Assembly: GCA_963841325.1 (NCBI GenBank)
Contig: CAWJBZ010000002.1
Span: forward strand, 1 to 64,000
Origin: CAVPPA01 sp963841325
GTDB taxonomy: Bacteria; Patescibacteriota; Saccharimonadia; Saccharimonadales; UBA4665
Reading direction: 5' to 3'
DNA: 64,000 bases
A program made the position numbers and the translations under genes. Below, piece by piece: positions 34,401 through 42,889 of the stretch; positions within the stretch are counted from its first letter, which is position 1, and each line of letters opens with the position of its first letter. The notes beneath the pieces were generated by a model, which saw only the letters and a list, made by a program, of their open reading frames with translations, had not been told where the DNA came from and did no database searches.

Positions 34401-34673
34401 AAAATTTCTAAAAGCGGCTCTTTGAGAGGCAGCAATTAGACGGACCGAAGCTGTCCCATCCTCTTGACTCATCATATCGGAAGGTTTGTCGGGTTGATTA
34501 TTTAAGGAGAACGTCCATGGTGGTGTCACATCTAACGGATCAGGCAATCCTGTTAGTTGGCGGAGTCCATCAGTCACCGCACCATCTAAATAAACTAGCT
34601 CTGCCCCAATCTCTTCTTGGTTTTCGGGCAGTAAGTGGATATTTACTTGGTTACCTTCGTGGTGTCTAACCAT
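31455..34673 (-). CDS. Multidomain LysM / DUF1906 / lysozyme-like cell-wall protein
   Basis: 1072 aa. Residues 1-215 form a cytoplasmic-like domain, then a hydrophobic segment (about 225-248). Two LysM domains (about 294-340 and 387-434; ILKSGDTIYGIAEQYSAATG) follow, then a beta domain (about 490-560) and Ser/Thr/Pro linkers. A DUF1906 glycoside-hydrolase-like domain (about 640-825; KFVFRYLAP, FYFAADFNP) comes next, then TP repeats and a C-terminal lysozyme/transglycosylase-like domain (about 930-1070; GSWFESRW, GPFQLDLPYHPG). Probably binds and cuts peptidoglycan, of its own wall or of a host or partner. The LysM blocks are identical at DNA level. Confidence 0.8.
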   Translation of the reverse strand: MVRHHEGNQVNIHLLPENQEEIGAELVYLDGAVTDGLRQLTGLPDPLDVTPPWTFSLNNQPDKPSDMMSQEDGTASVRLIAASQRAAFRNFFIGEGRDYSKNLDNNELDGAKLVLLQWRSKDASSGEPSVNFQIGIVANLYHDNSGSLTSLKIVDPDGRPCLIPPNHPSIKGYGTLHQSAYTPQQAEAIPITDTVKQVLPIEHSSRAAVSNNNRGSHLPPKKAIAIAALASTSFGSLLSSSLPVAASDNPGHISSPQAKPEFSTLSTGGSNSSKTSSPEQPATVSTPTTPPSQSTEPILTFQPVILKSGDTIYGIAEQYSAATGQAVWPVVQEIENQSDNKALLTKDGGDRHLMPGQTLEAPVVPIPAAQPSQPTTEQTPTTPPSQSTEPILTFQPVILKSGDTIYGIAEQYSAATGQAVWPVVQEIENQSDNKALLTKDGGDRHLMPGQTLEAPVVPIPAAQPSQPTTEQTPTTPPSQSTEQSPISQQEAATQTFITSFQEKGLNYWAGGENATVQSGNIILYQDPITHEFMVGTVQSVDGIGADRVVITNVGNCLSTEIIEIGESPTIANQSISPTPSSTPSSSSTNGNTEQSLPPAPTITSLTPTPSATPTSITNGSMEQASPTTPSSTSSSNVESGLDCSDKCPPDQAMISAGDKFVFRYLAPAADGNKVITSSEANQDRNDGLYIGLYWENGAQDALGGYDAGVKAGQEALTEAQKLGVTTGTPFYFAADFNPTASQLPTIAEYIQGAQAALGTNYQAGAYGSYKVIKYLFDNNDIKWAVQTYAWSGDQLDPRAQFYQDSNGHILANGLVDYVKGMDGLSGLWAPSQQTTSTATPTATPAPTAITTPTPTPSTTAPTETTNGNAEITNTTLTPIATPAPTATPKPTPVATPTPTATPAPTPAPTATPTPAAATATPAPSESSIPANVKPLFDAIVSTSKGNNREILAKLMGSWFESRWQDADVGDHGNSAGPFQLDLPYHPGITVAEAENPNYAAQFMTSDYEDGISKVSPSLWTTNPEQAAEQTAYYAERPAETYYDSQGTAAVNQAYQASIKLMQAGGISTNFGS
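33231..33788 (-). repeat. Perfect 279-bp tandem duplication (LysM plus linker)
   Basis: 33231-33509 and 33510-33788 appear identical base for base on reading; the first about 32 bases recur a third time at 33789. Period 279 bp keeps the frame (93 codons). Indicates very recent duplication, or an array whose copy number is uncertain in the assembly. Confidence 0.9.
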
Positions 34674-35017
34674 AGCTATATTTCTAACGGAGGATTAGTT
34701 AATAATCTTTTTGCCGTTCACTTATGATACAGACCCATCCACTCTGTAATATAAAAATTAACACATTGTTGGTTAAAAATCTAGCATTATTATGTATTTT
34801 TGTAAATTATACAACTACATTTAATTATAGTTTTTATGCTTATTCACCTTGATAAATTTTTATAATTTGAAAACTATATTCAATCTGTCTAAAAGAAATC
34901 GGCAAATATAGCCGAACAGTTATAATATTGTAATTGCCAAACATACTTATTGACGTAGATACAAATTAGTAATAAAATATGCATCTAATTAACTCGTAGT
35001 TTTTGAGGAGATTATCG
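34674..35017. promoter_or_regulatory. Divergent AT-rich promoter region
   Basis: 344 bp between the wall protein and the ParA-like gene. Very AT-rich with several TATAAT-like boxes (for example taatat at about 34924); no hairpins or ORFs of note. Confidence 0.4.
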
Positions 35018-36526
35018 ATGTCACAAGAAGATCTTGGACACTATACAACCATAGATTTCACCGACACGCCAGTGGTTTTACGGTCAGAAGAGCAAGATGC
35101 ATTTGGTAATGATAATCCTAACCAGGGGGAGTTATTTGACATCAGTAGCGATATCCGGGCTAAACTCAGGCGGCAATTCGAAGAAGCTGATAAACCCCAA
35201 GATTTAGTTGTCAGAGCAGACTCTGCTATGCTCACTGAACCACCCATTATTCAATCAGGTCCATTAACTGTTGGTGAGGCTAATCCGCCACTTCCTCCAC
35301 CGCCACCCCAACCCACCGAAGTTTTATTAATAATTCCGGATCATGGCATTTATCCCATAAATATCGGGAGTTCAATCGGTAATGGTCACGTTTTACCAAC
35401 TACCCCAAATACTAGTACCGAATTAGTCCCCCTGATTAACCCGGGTATCCAAATCAATACTGAGTCTACTGACACCGTAGAAGATGATGATTATTCAGCT
35501 ACTATGTTACCCTCTCGGTTTTGGCTAGGTAGATTGGGAGCAAGGACATTGGGATTAGAACTACCGCCTCAATCCATCGGTGAGAGAGTTAAAGCTAATG
35601 AGGCACGAATTGTTAAGCTCGAACGTGAAGTACGCCCAGACGGCGTGATTGCCGCAGTTATGAATACCAAGGGCACTGCCGGTAAGACAACGGTAACCGC
35701 CTATTGTGCCGCATTAGCATCTGAAGTTACCAATGCGAACATCTTAATTGGAGACGTTAATCCAACTGGCGTAATTGGCGCCCGTTTTGGTGTAGGAATA
35801 AAAGGTGGGCCATCTAAACTGACCATGAAAAGTCTCTCAAGAGAAGTTCAGGCATTAGTTAGATTGGAGGGGGATCAACAGAAGTTGAGTGCTGATGCCA
35901 TTAAGCACATTAGAACGTTAATCCCATCTGCTCGGTATGGCGTGCGGGTGATTAGTGCTAACCCTAGTTACGATCAAACGGATAGAATTAATGGTACCGA
36001 CATCAAACGAGTTCTGGGTGCCGTTGACATTTTAGCCGACCACCAATTTTATGATATGGGTAATGTTCTCAATAATTCTGTAGTACTCAATACTTTAGAT
36101 CGAACAAATGTCTTTATTTTCACCGCAAATGTGGCTGTACCAGCAACTCTGCGACAATTAGAAACCAGTATGCAAGAACTTAGAAATCTAGCCGATGGAA
36201 GGTATGCAGAGCGCGTTGACCGGGGAATTGTGGTCCTCAATGGCTTAAGAAGGGGACAATATATCGAAGACTTCAATGAATACCTTTACAACTTAAATGA
36301 AGCCGGCGAAGTTACTGATGATTCGAGCTTTCAGGGATGTGTAGTAGGTATACCTTATACTGAAACTTTGACTGGCGATGATGAGGCCCTTGTCGATCTA
36401 AAACTGTTAAAACCCAAGGGACTTGGAAAAACCAATCTTAAACCCTTTGAGGCATACCAACAGTTGGTGATCGCAATTCTCGAAGAGAGAAAACGGCAGA
36501 TAAACAATCAATATCAAAGCCAATAA
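35018..36526 (+). CDS. ParA/MinD-type ATPase with long N-terminal extension
   Basis: 502 aa from the ATG at 35018 (GAGGAG 8 nt upstream). Residues 1-200 are acidic and Pro-rich, probably disordered. The C-terminal 300 residues are a deviant-Walker ATPase: MNTKGTAGKTTVTA, DVNPTG and further switch segments. Such proteins position DNA, secretion machines or polar structures; long disordered N-termini are typical of secretion- or conjugation-linked members. No parB or centromere-like repeat is adjacent. Confidence 0.75.
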   Translation: MSQEDLGHYTTIDFTDTPVVLRSEEQDAFGNDNPNQGELFDISSDIRAKLRRQFEEADKPQDLVVRADSAMLTEPPIIQSGPLTVGEANPPLPPPPPQPTEVLLIIPDHGIYPINIGSSIGNGHVLPTTPNTSTELVPLINPGIQINTESTDTVEDDDYSATMLPSRFWLGRLGARTLGLELPPQSIGERVKANEARIVKLEREVRPDGVIAAVMNTKGTAGKTTVTAYCAALASEVTNANILIGDVNPTGVIGARFGVGIKGGPSKLTMKSLSREVQALVRLEGDQQKLSADAIKHIRTLIPSARYGVRVISANPSYDQTDRINGTDIKRVLGAVDILADHQFYDMGNVLNNSVVLNTLDRTNVFIFTANVAVPATLRQLETSMQELRNLADGRYAERVDRGIVVLNGLRRGQYIEDFNEYLYNLNEAGEVTDDSSFQGCVVGIPYTETLTGDDEALVDLKLLKPKGLGKTNLKPFEAYQQLVIAILEERKRQINNQYQSQ

Positions 36527-36572
36527 CAGGCATACCTAAGTATACCTTCTAATATAGATCAACAATACAATT

Positions 36573-37727
36573 TTACTGAGCTCTTTTGGCTTGATTCAGT
36601 GCTGCATTATAGGGTGGTTTTGGTAAATCCATGGGTTGTGACAAAATCTTAGAACCGGTGCCATTTTTGATGGCCTCGAGTTCATCCGCAGAAGTTTGTG
36701 TCAGCATACAACTTTCCCCAGACACGTCAATATTGTAGGTGCCATTATTGTAACTTCCGCCTTTGGTTTCTGTTGGCAGTGATATATGAACATCGGAAGG
36801 TGATACAAAGTCTGTAGAGTATGCTTCGGTGCTGGTTGTCGATTGATCAACAATTTGCACGAGCACTGGATTAGCGTCTAATCCTGTCAGGATATCATGA
36901 GTCGTGGAGCTAAATGTTGTATCTTCAGCAGCTAAATTAATTATCGAATGTATGTAAGCTCCCTCAGCATTACCCAATACTTGAGTTAGTACTGGAGTAC
37001 AAGCTGCTTCAAAAGTCGTTTGGGCCATCGCCAAGGCAGTACCCTCCCTTTGAGCCATATCACTAGGTACCCCAAATGCATCTCCTACATTAGGGATAAA
37101 TTGCTGACCTCCTGTTAAAACATCCTTTTCGTCAGCCAGCTGAGGCTCGATCATGTTCTCATTGACGGTAGCAAGAGTTTCGTATTGACCATTCGGTCCT
37201 TTAATACCCTGTAAGGTAACGGCGCCGGCTAGGGAAACAATATTAAGATCAGCTTTGATTTGAGCTCCGGTCTCTTCGTTGGAAAGTGGAAGACCTAAGT
37301 GGACAAACGCCCAGTTTATGGCTGCATTAGTTCTAATATCAACCTTGCTTGTACCTTCTCCAGTAGCTATGATCGCGTCTTGTTTTAGACTAATTTTACT
37401 TATTGCTGTGTTGACTTCTTGTTGGGTAGTGGTGCTGACATTTGGCACAAGGGATTTTAATGCATTTCCACATGCTGGAATCTGTGTAGAAATAAGAATT
37501 GCTCCAGCGGCTACAACCGCAAGTCCACCTCCCCATTTGAGTATTCTGTGTTTCTTTTCTCCATTATGTTTTTTATCAAGATATTCAGTAGCTAATAACA
37601 TAGATGCAGCATCTTGATTAGAACCCAAGAGAGCTTGTTCTTCTGCTGTGTCCCGAGCATTTTTTGTATTTAATCTCTCTCGGCGTGCTTGAGCGGCACC
37701 GGCTGCAACCCCTATTAATGGATTCAT
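36573..37727 (-). CDS. Single-pass membrane protein (384 aa)
   Basis: N-terminal 65 residues cytoplasmic and charged (RRERLNTKNARDTAEEQ), one membrane helix at about 65-83 (WGGGLAVVAAGAILIS), then a 300-residue external domain with two cysteines. The layout recalls DUF4230-type proteins but assignment is weak. Convergent to the ParA-like gene. Confidence 0.6.
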   Translation of the reverse strand: MNPLIGVAAGAAQARRERLNTKNARDTAEEQALLGSNQDAASMLLATEYLDKKHNGEKKHRILKWGGGLAVVAAGAILISTQIPACGNALKSLVPNVSTTTQQEVNTAISKISLKQDAIIATGEGTSKVDIRTNAAINWAFVHLGLPLSNEETGAQIKADLNIVSLAGAVTLQGIKGPNGQYETLATVNENMIEPQLADEKDVLTGGQQFIPNVGDAFGVPSDMAQREGTALAMAQTTFEAACTPVLTQVLGNAEGAYIHSIINLAAEDTTFSSTTHDILTGLDANPVLVQIVDQSTTSTEAYSTDFVSPSDVHISLPTETKGGSYNNGTYNIDVSGESCMLTQTSADELEAIKNGTGSKILSQPMDLPKPPYNAALNQAKRAQ

Positions 37728-37938
37728 AATGCCTCCTAGTTCAACTTATCCCACGTCTTAAATGTATATATTATACATTACTTGCATATAATGCAAGTAT
37801 CACATAGACTAATCTTTCCATAAGCGTTTTAATTCGTACAAAAATTTTCTTAGTTATATTTAAGACAGTTAAAGTGCTATAAGCAGCTTCAGCTTTTTAC
37901 CACTGAATTCTCAGAATAACAGCGTATACTATGAAATT

Positions 37939-38793
37939 ATGGAACGACAACTTAAGCCATTTCCGATGCCGCCGGTTCAGGCACAACCGGAAATGCCTCA
38001 ACCATCGGCTTTTGCTCCATTACCGCCCAATTATCAGCCGCCTACTAATCGCTCTAAGCCGCATCGGCTGAGATATATTATTCCGATTGTCGTTATTGTA
38101 CTTATTCTGATCGGTGGCGGTGGTTATTGGTGGCACAAACATCACGCTAAATCGACCTCAAGCACATCGGCCACCAACCAAACCGTCAAACCGGCACCGG
38201 CTATAGCTAATCAAAGCGCTTTACTAACTTACGTTTCTAATGGACAGGATTTAAACTTAAATTTTAGTTATCCTGAAGGTTGGAGTGTTACTCCGCCGAC
38301 CAATGATAATCCTAATGACCAAACTATTACGGTGACCTCACCGTTAATAACCGTGGAAAGCGCCAGCGGTAGTAGTATAACTGGGAAAGTGGTGGTTAGT
38401 ATCCGCCCGGGCAGCGCCCAACTGACTGAATTAGCTTCTGGTAATGCTACGATTGCTCAAAACTCGACCCAAATCGGTTACAGCCAGCCTTTAGCATCCC
38501 AACAACAATATCCGTTTCTGAGTTTTATTAATCTGAACGGTGGCAGTAATCCGAGCGGTGGCTTTCAGGAAGTCTTTGTTACCGGCATGCTCCAGTTAAC
38601 CCAAGGTCAGGGTATCACTGCTGCTGATTTGAGTTCATTAGATCCGTATATCAGCGCTAGTTTTTATAGTTGTTCTACCCAAGCCTGTAGCGGTGCGGGC
38701 GAGACGCCGTTGAGTGTGTCCACAAATACTTGGCAAAATACGGCTCCGTTTAATCAAATTTTAGCATTGATTCAGTCATTGCAATTGCATTAG
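37939..38793 (+). CDS. Pro-rich membrane-anchored exported protein (284 aa)
   Basis: Residues 1-42 are cytoplasmic and proline-rich (PMPPVQAQPEMPQPSAF), a membrane helix lies at about 46-66 (IIPIVVIVLILIGGGGYWW), and the rest is an external beta-rich domain of a kind seen next to Patescibacterial pilus or surface genes. No enzyme motif. Confidence 0.7.
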   Translation: MERQLKPFPMPPVQAQPEMPQPSAFAPLPPNYQPPTNRSKPHRLRYIIPIVVIVLILIGGGGYWWHKHHAKSTSSTSATNQTVKPAPAIANQSALLTYVSNGQDLNLNFSYPEGWSVTPPTNDNPNDQTITVTSPLITVESASGSSITGKVVVSIRPGSAQLTELASGNATIAQNSTQIGYSQPLASQQQYPFLSFINLNGGSNPSGGFQEVFVTGMLQLTQGQGITAADLSSLDPYISASFYSCSTQACSGAGETPLSVSTNTWQNTAPFNQILALIQSLQLH

Positions 38794-38886
38794 ATTTATT
38801 GAATACATTTTTAGTTTCTGAATTATGACTCGCAGGCGCGTTCGTTAATTCATTATGCTGAACTTATAAAGGTAACCCCAAAGTTA

Positions 38887-39297
38887 CTACTGAATTAACT
38901 CCGGCAAGGTTTCAATTTGAGTACTACTATCCAGCCGGGCAAAGGCCGCTTTTGCAATATCTTTGAAAGCACCTCTACTAGTCCAAAAATTAGCAGCTGA
39001 ATCTAAATCTAAAACGATAGAGAATGGACGATCTTGGCCATCAAGCGGATAAACCTCAACCGTGTGCAAACCACGGTCATTTTCAAGTCTGAAACCATGA
39101 TCCCAAATCTCACATTCGAGTGGATTAGCATATGGGAGATGGATTCTTACTCCATCGGTGGCTGTGCTGCCTTCAAGAATAATATTATCGTCAAACTCAA
39201 TACTGGCATCTTCGAAGCAGGGCAGATAGGGGTACATATCGTAGCCCGGATAACTGATGTTTACTATGCGTTCGCTCACTAAATAGTAGTTTATCAT
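38887..39297 (-). CDS. Hypothetical protein (136 aa)
   Basis: Acidic, mixed alpha/beta, no membrane segment or known motif. A small hairpin GTAAC/GTTAC overlaps its stop codon and may terminate the convergent gene to the left. Confidence 0.65.
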   Translation of the reverse strand: MINYYLVSERIVNISYPGYDMYPYLPCFEDASIEFDDNIILEGSTATDGVRIHLPYANPLECEIWDHGFRLENDRGLHTVEVYPLDGQDRPFSIVLDLDSAANFWTSRGAFKDIAKAAFARLDSSTQIETLPELIQ

Positions 39298-39503
39298 TAA
39301 TCCACAGTTAGCACTGTTTATAAAAATATGATTAAAAAATCAAATTCTCAATTTAAGGGGACTCAAAACGGTTATGCTTGGTGATCCTAGTTGAGTCGAA
39401 CTGGAACCTTATCTATGACGAAATACTAAAGTGGCATGAGTTACTGAAGGGAAGTAATCAATTATTTGCTATCCCTGCTAAGAGCAGAACTTAGGTACAT
39501 AAT

Positions 39504-40115
39504 TTAACTTTTGGTTATGTTGCTTAAAGTAGAAATTAACTGTTGTTGCTCCTGCTGCTGTAGGTTAATAAAAGATGTTGGGGGATGCCCATTTTTATAG
39601 CATGTATCTTGTGGACCTGAATAATATACATAGTAATTACCCACGTTCTTTATGAATTTACCCCATCCACCACCGTATAATGACCCTGTCCCTTCATAAG
39701 AAGACAATATTGATATTCCGCCAAGCGAATTACCATTTTCAGGTGTACAACTTGAGCTAGCATTTTCTAAAGTCTTGGTACTAAATTGATAAAAAGTAAC
39801 CACTGGTGACTTGGATGAAGCTGATGAGCCGTCATTATATGGTGGCACACATACTGCTAGTAGGTTGTTAAAGTTACCAGTAACCGGAAGTCTTAGGTTA
39901 ACTGCACTAAAATTTAAGTAACCGTTCTGTATGCCAATAACCGAACCATACTCTGCTAATGGATTTGTAGTTTTAGTTAGACAAAAATTGTTATTTCTTA
40001 TTTGCTCATGTCTAATAACAAAGTAACCACCTACACCTATAAGTAGCATCACCAGAATTATGATAACTATTTCAAGGATAGCAAATCCATTAGACGTATA
40101 TTGTAGTTTTTTCAC
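39504..40115 (-). CDS. Type IV prepilin-like protein
   Basis: About 203 aa. Start set at a GTG (40115), giving a short leader KKLQYTSNG and the class III signal G-FAILE (Glu at +5), followed by a hydrophobic helix (IVIIILVMLLIGVGGYFV), as in prepilins and pseudopilins cut by PilD. The -10 box TACTAT is about 6 nt before the GTG, so the mRNA is leaderless. The globular part has several cysteines that may form disulfides. No other pilus genes are adjacent. Confidence 0.75.
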   Translation of the reverse strand: MKKLQYTSNGFAILEIVIIILVMLLIGVGGYFVIRHEQIRNNNFCLTKTTNPLAEYGSVIGIQNGYLNFSAVNLRLPVTGNFNNLLAVCVPPYNDGSSASSKSPVVTFYQFSTKTLENASSSCTPENGNSLGGISILSSYEGTGSLYGGGWGKFIKNVGNYYVYYSGPQDTCYKNGHPPTSFINLQQQEQQQLISTLSNITKS

Positions 40116-40257
40116 ATTTAAATAGTACAACACATTTAAACATAAGCGTAATGGTAAACCACCTCACTTCGAACTGGAATTATATCCTGTCTGAAATCAA
40201 TGAAATTATCAGGTGGGATACAACATTAAATATTCCTAATTTATATACGATTAAGGG

Positions 40258-40286
40258 TTGCATTAAGTTGCAATAAGTAATACTAT
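40258..40286 (+). promoter_or_regulatory. Promoter and operator of the RHH-ParE module
   Basis: TTGCAT, 17 nt, TACTAT. The spacer holds the inverted repeat TTGC-attaagtt-GCAA, a plausible ribbon-helix-helix operator for autorepression. AGGAGG follows before the antitoxin start. Confidence 0.6.
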
Positions 40287-40306
40287 ATTTATAGGAGGAT
40301 TTTATT

Positions 40307-40576
40307 ATGTCAACTACTCAAGGGATTAAATTAGATGAAAGTACACAGGCTCGTCTTAAAGCCTTGGCCGAAAAGCGTAAACGTTCTCCTCATTGGCTTA
40401 TGCGTACAGCTATTGAGGATTACCTGAAACATGAAGAGCAATATGAAGATGAAAAAGCAGAAGATATGGCTCGTTGGGAACATTACCTGATAACTGGTAA
40501 AGCTATTGAAGAAGACAAAATGGAAAAACTTCTGCAAGACCTTGCTAAGGGTAAAACTGTAAAATGGCCGAAATAA
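40307..40576 (+). CDS. Ribbon-helix-helix antitoxin (CopG/ParD-like)
   Basis: 89 aa. N-terminal RHH fold: GIKLDESTQARLKALAEK then SPHWLMRTAIEDYL. Acidic helical C-terminus that would wrap the toxin. Ends 13 bp into the toxin gene, the usual coupling of antitoxin and toxin. Confidence 0.9.
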   Translation: MSTTQGIKLDESTQARLKALAEKRKRSPHWLMRTAIEDYLKHEEQYEDEKAEDMARWEHYLITGKAIEEDKMEKLLQDLAKGKTVKWPK

Positions 40577-40860
40577 AGTGGTTGCCTGAGACAGTTAATG
40601 ACCTGCATCGTTTGCATAGCTTTCTACAAGAACATGACCAAAAAGCAGCCGACAACGCATCAGGCCGCATTTTAGAGGGAGTAAAGCTACTTAAAGCTAC
40701 CCCACACCTGGGTCGGCCTATGCCAGATGATGACATAGAGAGACGCGAACTTTTTATGTCCTTTGGGGCCGGTGCATATGTAATCCGATATCGATTTGAA
40801 GGTGACAACAGTGTAATAATCATACGAATATGGCACAGTAAAGAGAATCGAATGAATTAA
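40564..40860 (+). CDS. RelE/ParE-family toxin
   Basis: 98 aa. ParE-like pattern: IKWLPETVNDLHRLHSFL at the start, PHLGRPMPD in the middle, then strands YVIRYRFEGDNSVIIIRIWH near the end. ParE members poison gyrase, RelE members cut mRNA on the ribosome; the sequence is closer to ParE. Confidence 0.9.
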   Translation: MAEIKWLPETVNDLHRLHSFLQEHDQKAADNASGRILEGVKLLKATPHLGRPMPDDDIERRELFMSFGAGAYVIRYRFEGDNSVIIIRIWHSKENRMN

Positions 40861-40929
40861 CAGGTAGGAATTGGCTACAAGAAACTTAAAACCAAATTTT
40901 ATAACAAGTTCTTATCTGTTACTTTCCTA

Positions 40930-41006
40930 TGGTGACCCCGAGGGGATTCGAACCCCTGATTGCTGGGATGAAAACCCAGTGTCCTGGACCGCTAGACGAC
41001 GGGGCC
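40930..41006 (-). tRNA. tRNA-Glu (anticodon TTC)
   Basis: Complete cloverleaf on the minus strand: acceptor GGCCCCG/CGGGGTC, anticodon stem CTGGG/CCCAG with loop TTTTCAT, TTCGAAT T-loop, and an encoded CCA at the 3' end. Confidence 0.97.
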
Positions 41007-41054
41007 AGAGTATCTTGAAAACGCTCTAAAATCCTACCATAACAGAGGCAAAAA

Positions 41055-41088
41055 GAAAATCCCTAGGTTTAAGTTCCTAGGGATTTTC
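41055..41088. terminator. Bidirectional intrinsic terminator
   Basis: GAAAATCCCTAGG / CCTAGGGATTTTC stem, 8-nt loop, T-rich on the minus strand (TTTTCTTTTTGC). Ends the DUF11 gene and insulates the tRNA. Confidence 0.9.
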
Positions 41089-41135
41089 TAATCTGAGCGG
41101 TCAGTCTGTAACTTATTGCTCAATAATGTTGGTGT

Positions 41136-42566
41136 TTAGTTGACCTTGCTGACAGATCGGCGCAGGAATAGGTTGTAGCCTAAAGCACCAATTACTGTAG
41201 CTAAACCAAAGAAGGCAATGGCATCTCCACCAGGACCAGTATTAACTAGGACAGTGGGGGGCGTGGTTGGAGTTGTAAAGCTAACGGTTTGAGTACAGTT
41301 AGTACTTGTAGCTGTTACAGTTTGGTTGTTAACAGTAAAGTCAGCAGTTGCCGTAATGGTGTACAGTCCGTTACCGCTATAATTGTGAACTTGGCCAATA
41401 ACATCTGTGGTTGGCGGAGTTATAGCACCGTCACCCCAATTGATAGTGGCACCGGTAAAGGTCGCACCATTAGTAGCATTCTGTTGGAAGGTATTTACCG
41501 CAGCTGAGTGGTCACCTTGAGTTATCCCTACACTAACACAAGCATAGGTAGGCGAAGAAGGCGGAGTACAGTTATTGGTTACAGTTGTAGTAGCTATAGC
41601 TGAGTAGGTACCCATACCTTGGGGAGTGACAAGGGCTTTGTTGGTAAACTGGTTAGTCCCACAGCTTAATTGGTCGGCAGTTGGTAGTGTCGCTTCCAAA
41701 GTTACATAGGCGTGATAGCCGGGGTCAAAGTCTCCAGCAACAAGACCGACTGTAGTAATAGTGCCGTTGGCGTCATTGATTAAAACGCCGTTCGGGAAAC
41801 TAGCGTCAGTCAAGTAGGTGCTGTTAGGCACAAGCGTCAGACCGGTGGGCAATACGTCACGAATTACAACCTGATTTTCCTCAGTATTACCAGCATTTTG
41901 ATAGGTAATGAGGTACTTCAGAAGATCACCAGGGTTAGCTGTGTCGTTGGTTACCCAAGTAGTACTTGAAGTGCTTTTATCGGCAACTTGTTTAGTAACA
42001 CTAACGCCAGGTACCATCACCTGAGCTTCAACGGCCACGGCGGCTGATTGGCAAGGATTTCCATTATTAATGACATAGCCACCACCAGTGATGATACCAT
42101 CAGGTATAGCTGTCACTGGGCTAACCGTGCCATCTGGTTCAGTAATACGGACTTGGGCAGAACCCGGAACATATTGTAAGAAGCCAGATTGAGCTAAGTT
42201 AACTATGGCAGAACCGTTAACTGTATTGGTATTACTACCACCAACGGTGCTGGTAACAGTCTGGCTGGTACCAGAAGTAGTCGGAATGTTAATTTTCATA
42301 ACCACGTTGTTAGCTACCAAACCTGAGCTTGGAGCTTCATCGTTAGTGTAAGTAACTTCAACTTTAATGACTTGATTGTAAGCAGCATTGATAGAGCTGC
42401 TATAGCTTGTATCTCCAGCCGTAACATTAGCAACACCGGTAGTGGCCGAGATGGAAATTGTCTGAGCTGCAGAAACCGCAACTGGCAGAATCACAGCAAG
42501 GGCAATCAGAGCACCGGCGGCTAGCCGTTTCGGAAGAGTATTGAGTATTCGAGAAAAAATTCTCAT
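41136..42566 (-). CDS. DUF11-type surface protein with sortase-like signal
   Basis: 476 aa. Signal peptide (about 15-33, LAAGALIALAVILPVAVSA), beta-sandwich region, a DUF11 repeat (around VTKQVADKS, NPGDLLKYLITYQNAGNTE, DVLPTGLTLVPNS), a PKD-like region, then LVNTGPGGD, a membrane helix and RRSVSKVN. LVNTG resembles a sortase recognition site, and a sortase is encoded at 59012. Probably a wall-attached or exported adhesin or stalk. Confidence 0.85.
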   Translation of the reverse strand: MRIFSRILNTLPKRLAAGALIALAVILPVAVSAAQTISISATTGVANVTAGDTSYSSSINAAYNQVIKVEVTYTNDEAPSSGLVANNVVMKINIPTTSGTSQTVTSTVGGSNTNTVNGSAIVNLAQSGFLQYVPGSAQVRITEPDGTVSPVTAIPDGIITGGGYVINNGNPCQSAAVAVEAQVMVPGVSVTKQVADKSTSSTTWVTNDTANPGDLLKYLITYQNAGNTEENQVVIRDVLPTGLTLVPNSTYLTDASFPNGVLINDANGTITTVGLVAGDFDPGYHAYVTLEATLPTADQLSCGTNQFTNKALVTPQGMGTYSAIATTTVTNNCTPPSSPTYACVSVGITQGDHSAAVNTFQQNATNGATFTGATINWGDGAITPPTTDVIGQVHNYSGNGLYTITATADFTVNNQTVTATSTNCTQTVSFTTPTTPPTVLVNTGPGGDAIAFFGLATVIGALGYNLFLRRSVSKVN

Positions 42567-42670
42567 AGAACACCTCCATGCGCATCTTTTATGATGCTTA
42601 AGAACTTATTAAATAATGATATCTGGGTAACAAAACTTCACCTCACAACTCCCCAGACGAAGTTAAAACT

Positions 42671-42699
42671 ATATTAGCATTACTATTGTATTTTGTCAA
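42671..42699 (-). promoter_or_regulatory. Consensus promoter of the DUF11 gene
   Basis: TTGACA, 17 nt, TAATAT. A leader of about 100 nt follows with AACTTC/GAAGTT and GCATC/GATGC hairpins and GGAGGTG before the ATG. Confidence 0.85.
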
Positions 42700-42784
42700 G
42701 CTTATGTTTAATTGAATTGTTAAAGATCGGCTGGCTGCCCGACTAAAAGTCGGGATAAGTCAAGTCATAACAGTTCGTGTGGTG

Positions 42785-42876
42785 TTGCGTGGGGTCGGTC
42801 GGGGTTCTTTTCAAAGAATGATTCACGAAGTGTGAGCCAAACTTGATTAGAACCCCAACCGGACCCCACTTATGCG
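42785..42876 (-). terminator. Cassette H 3' hairpin
   Basis: Long stem: GTGGGGTCGG-T-CGGGGTTCT against AGAACCCC-AA-CCGGACCCCAC, with GTTGC/GCGAC outside it. About 18 bp in total; starts about 14 nt after the last stop codon. No T-run. Confidence 0.85.
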
Positions 42877-42889
42877 ACTACGTGTTTCC

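Noticed and set aside
39795..39835. CTGATGAG string suggesting another hammerhead
   Set aside because: Lies inside the prepilin-like gene, with no GAAA box and no flanking stems.
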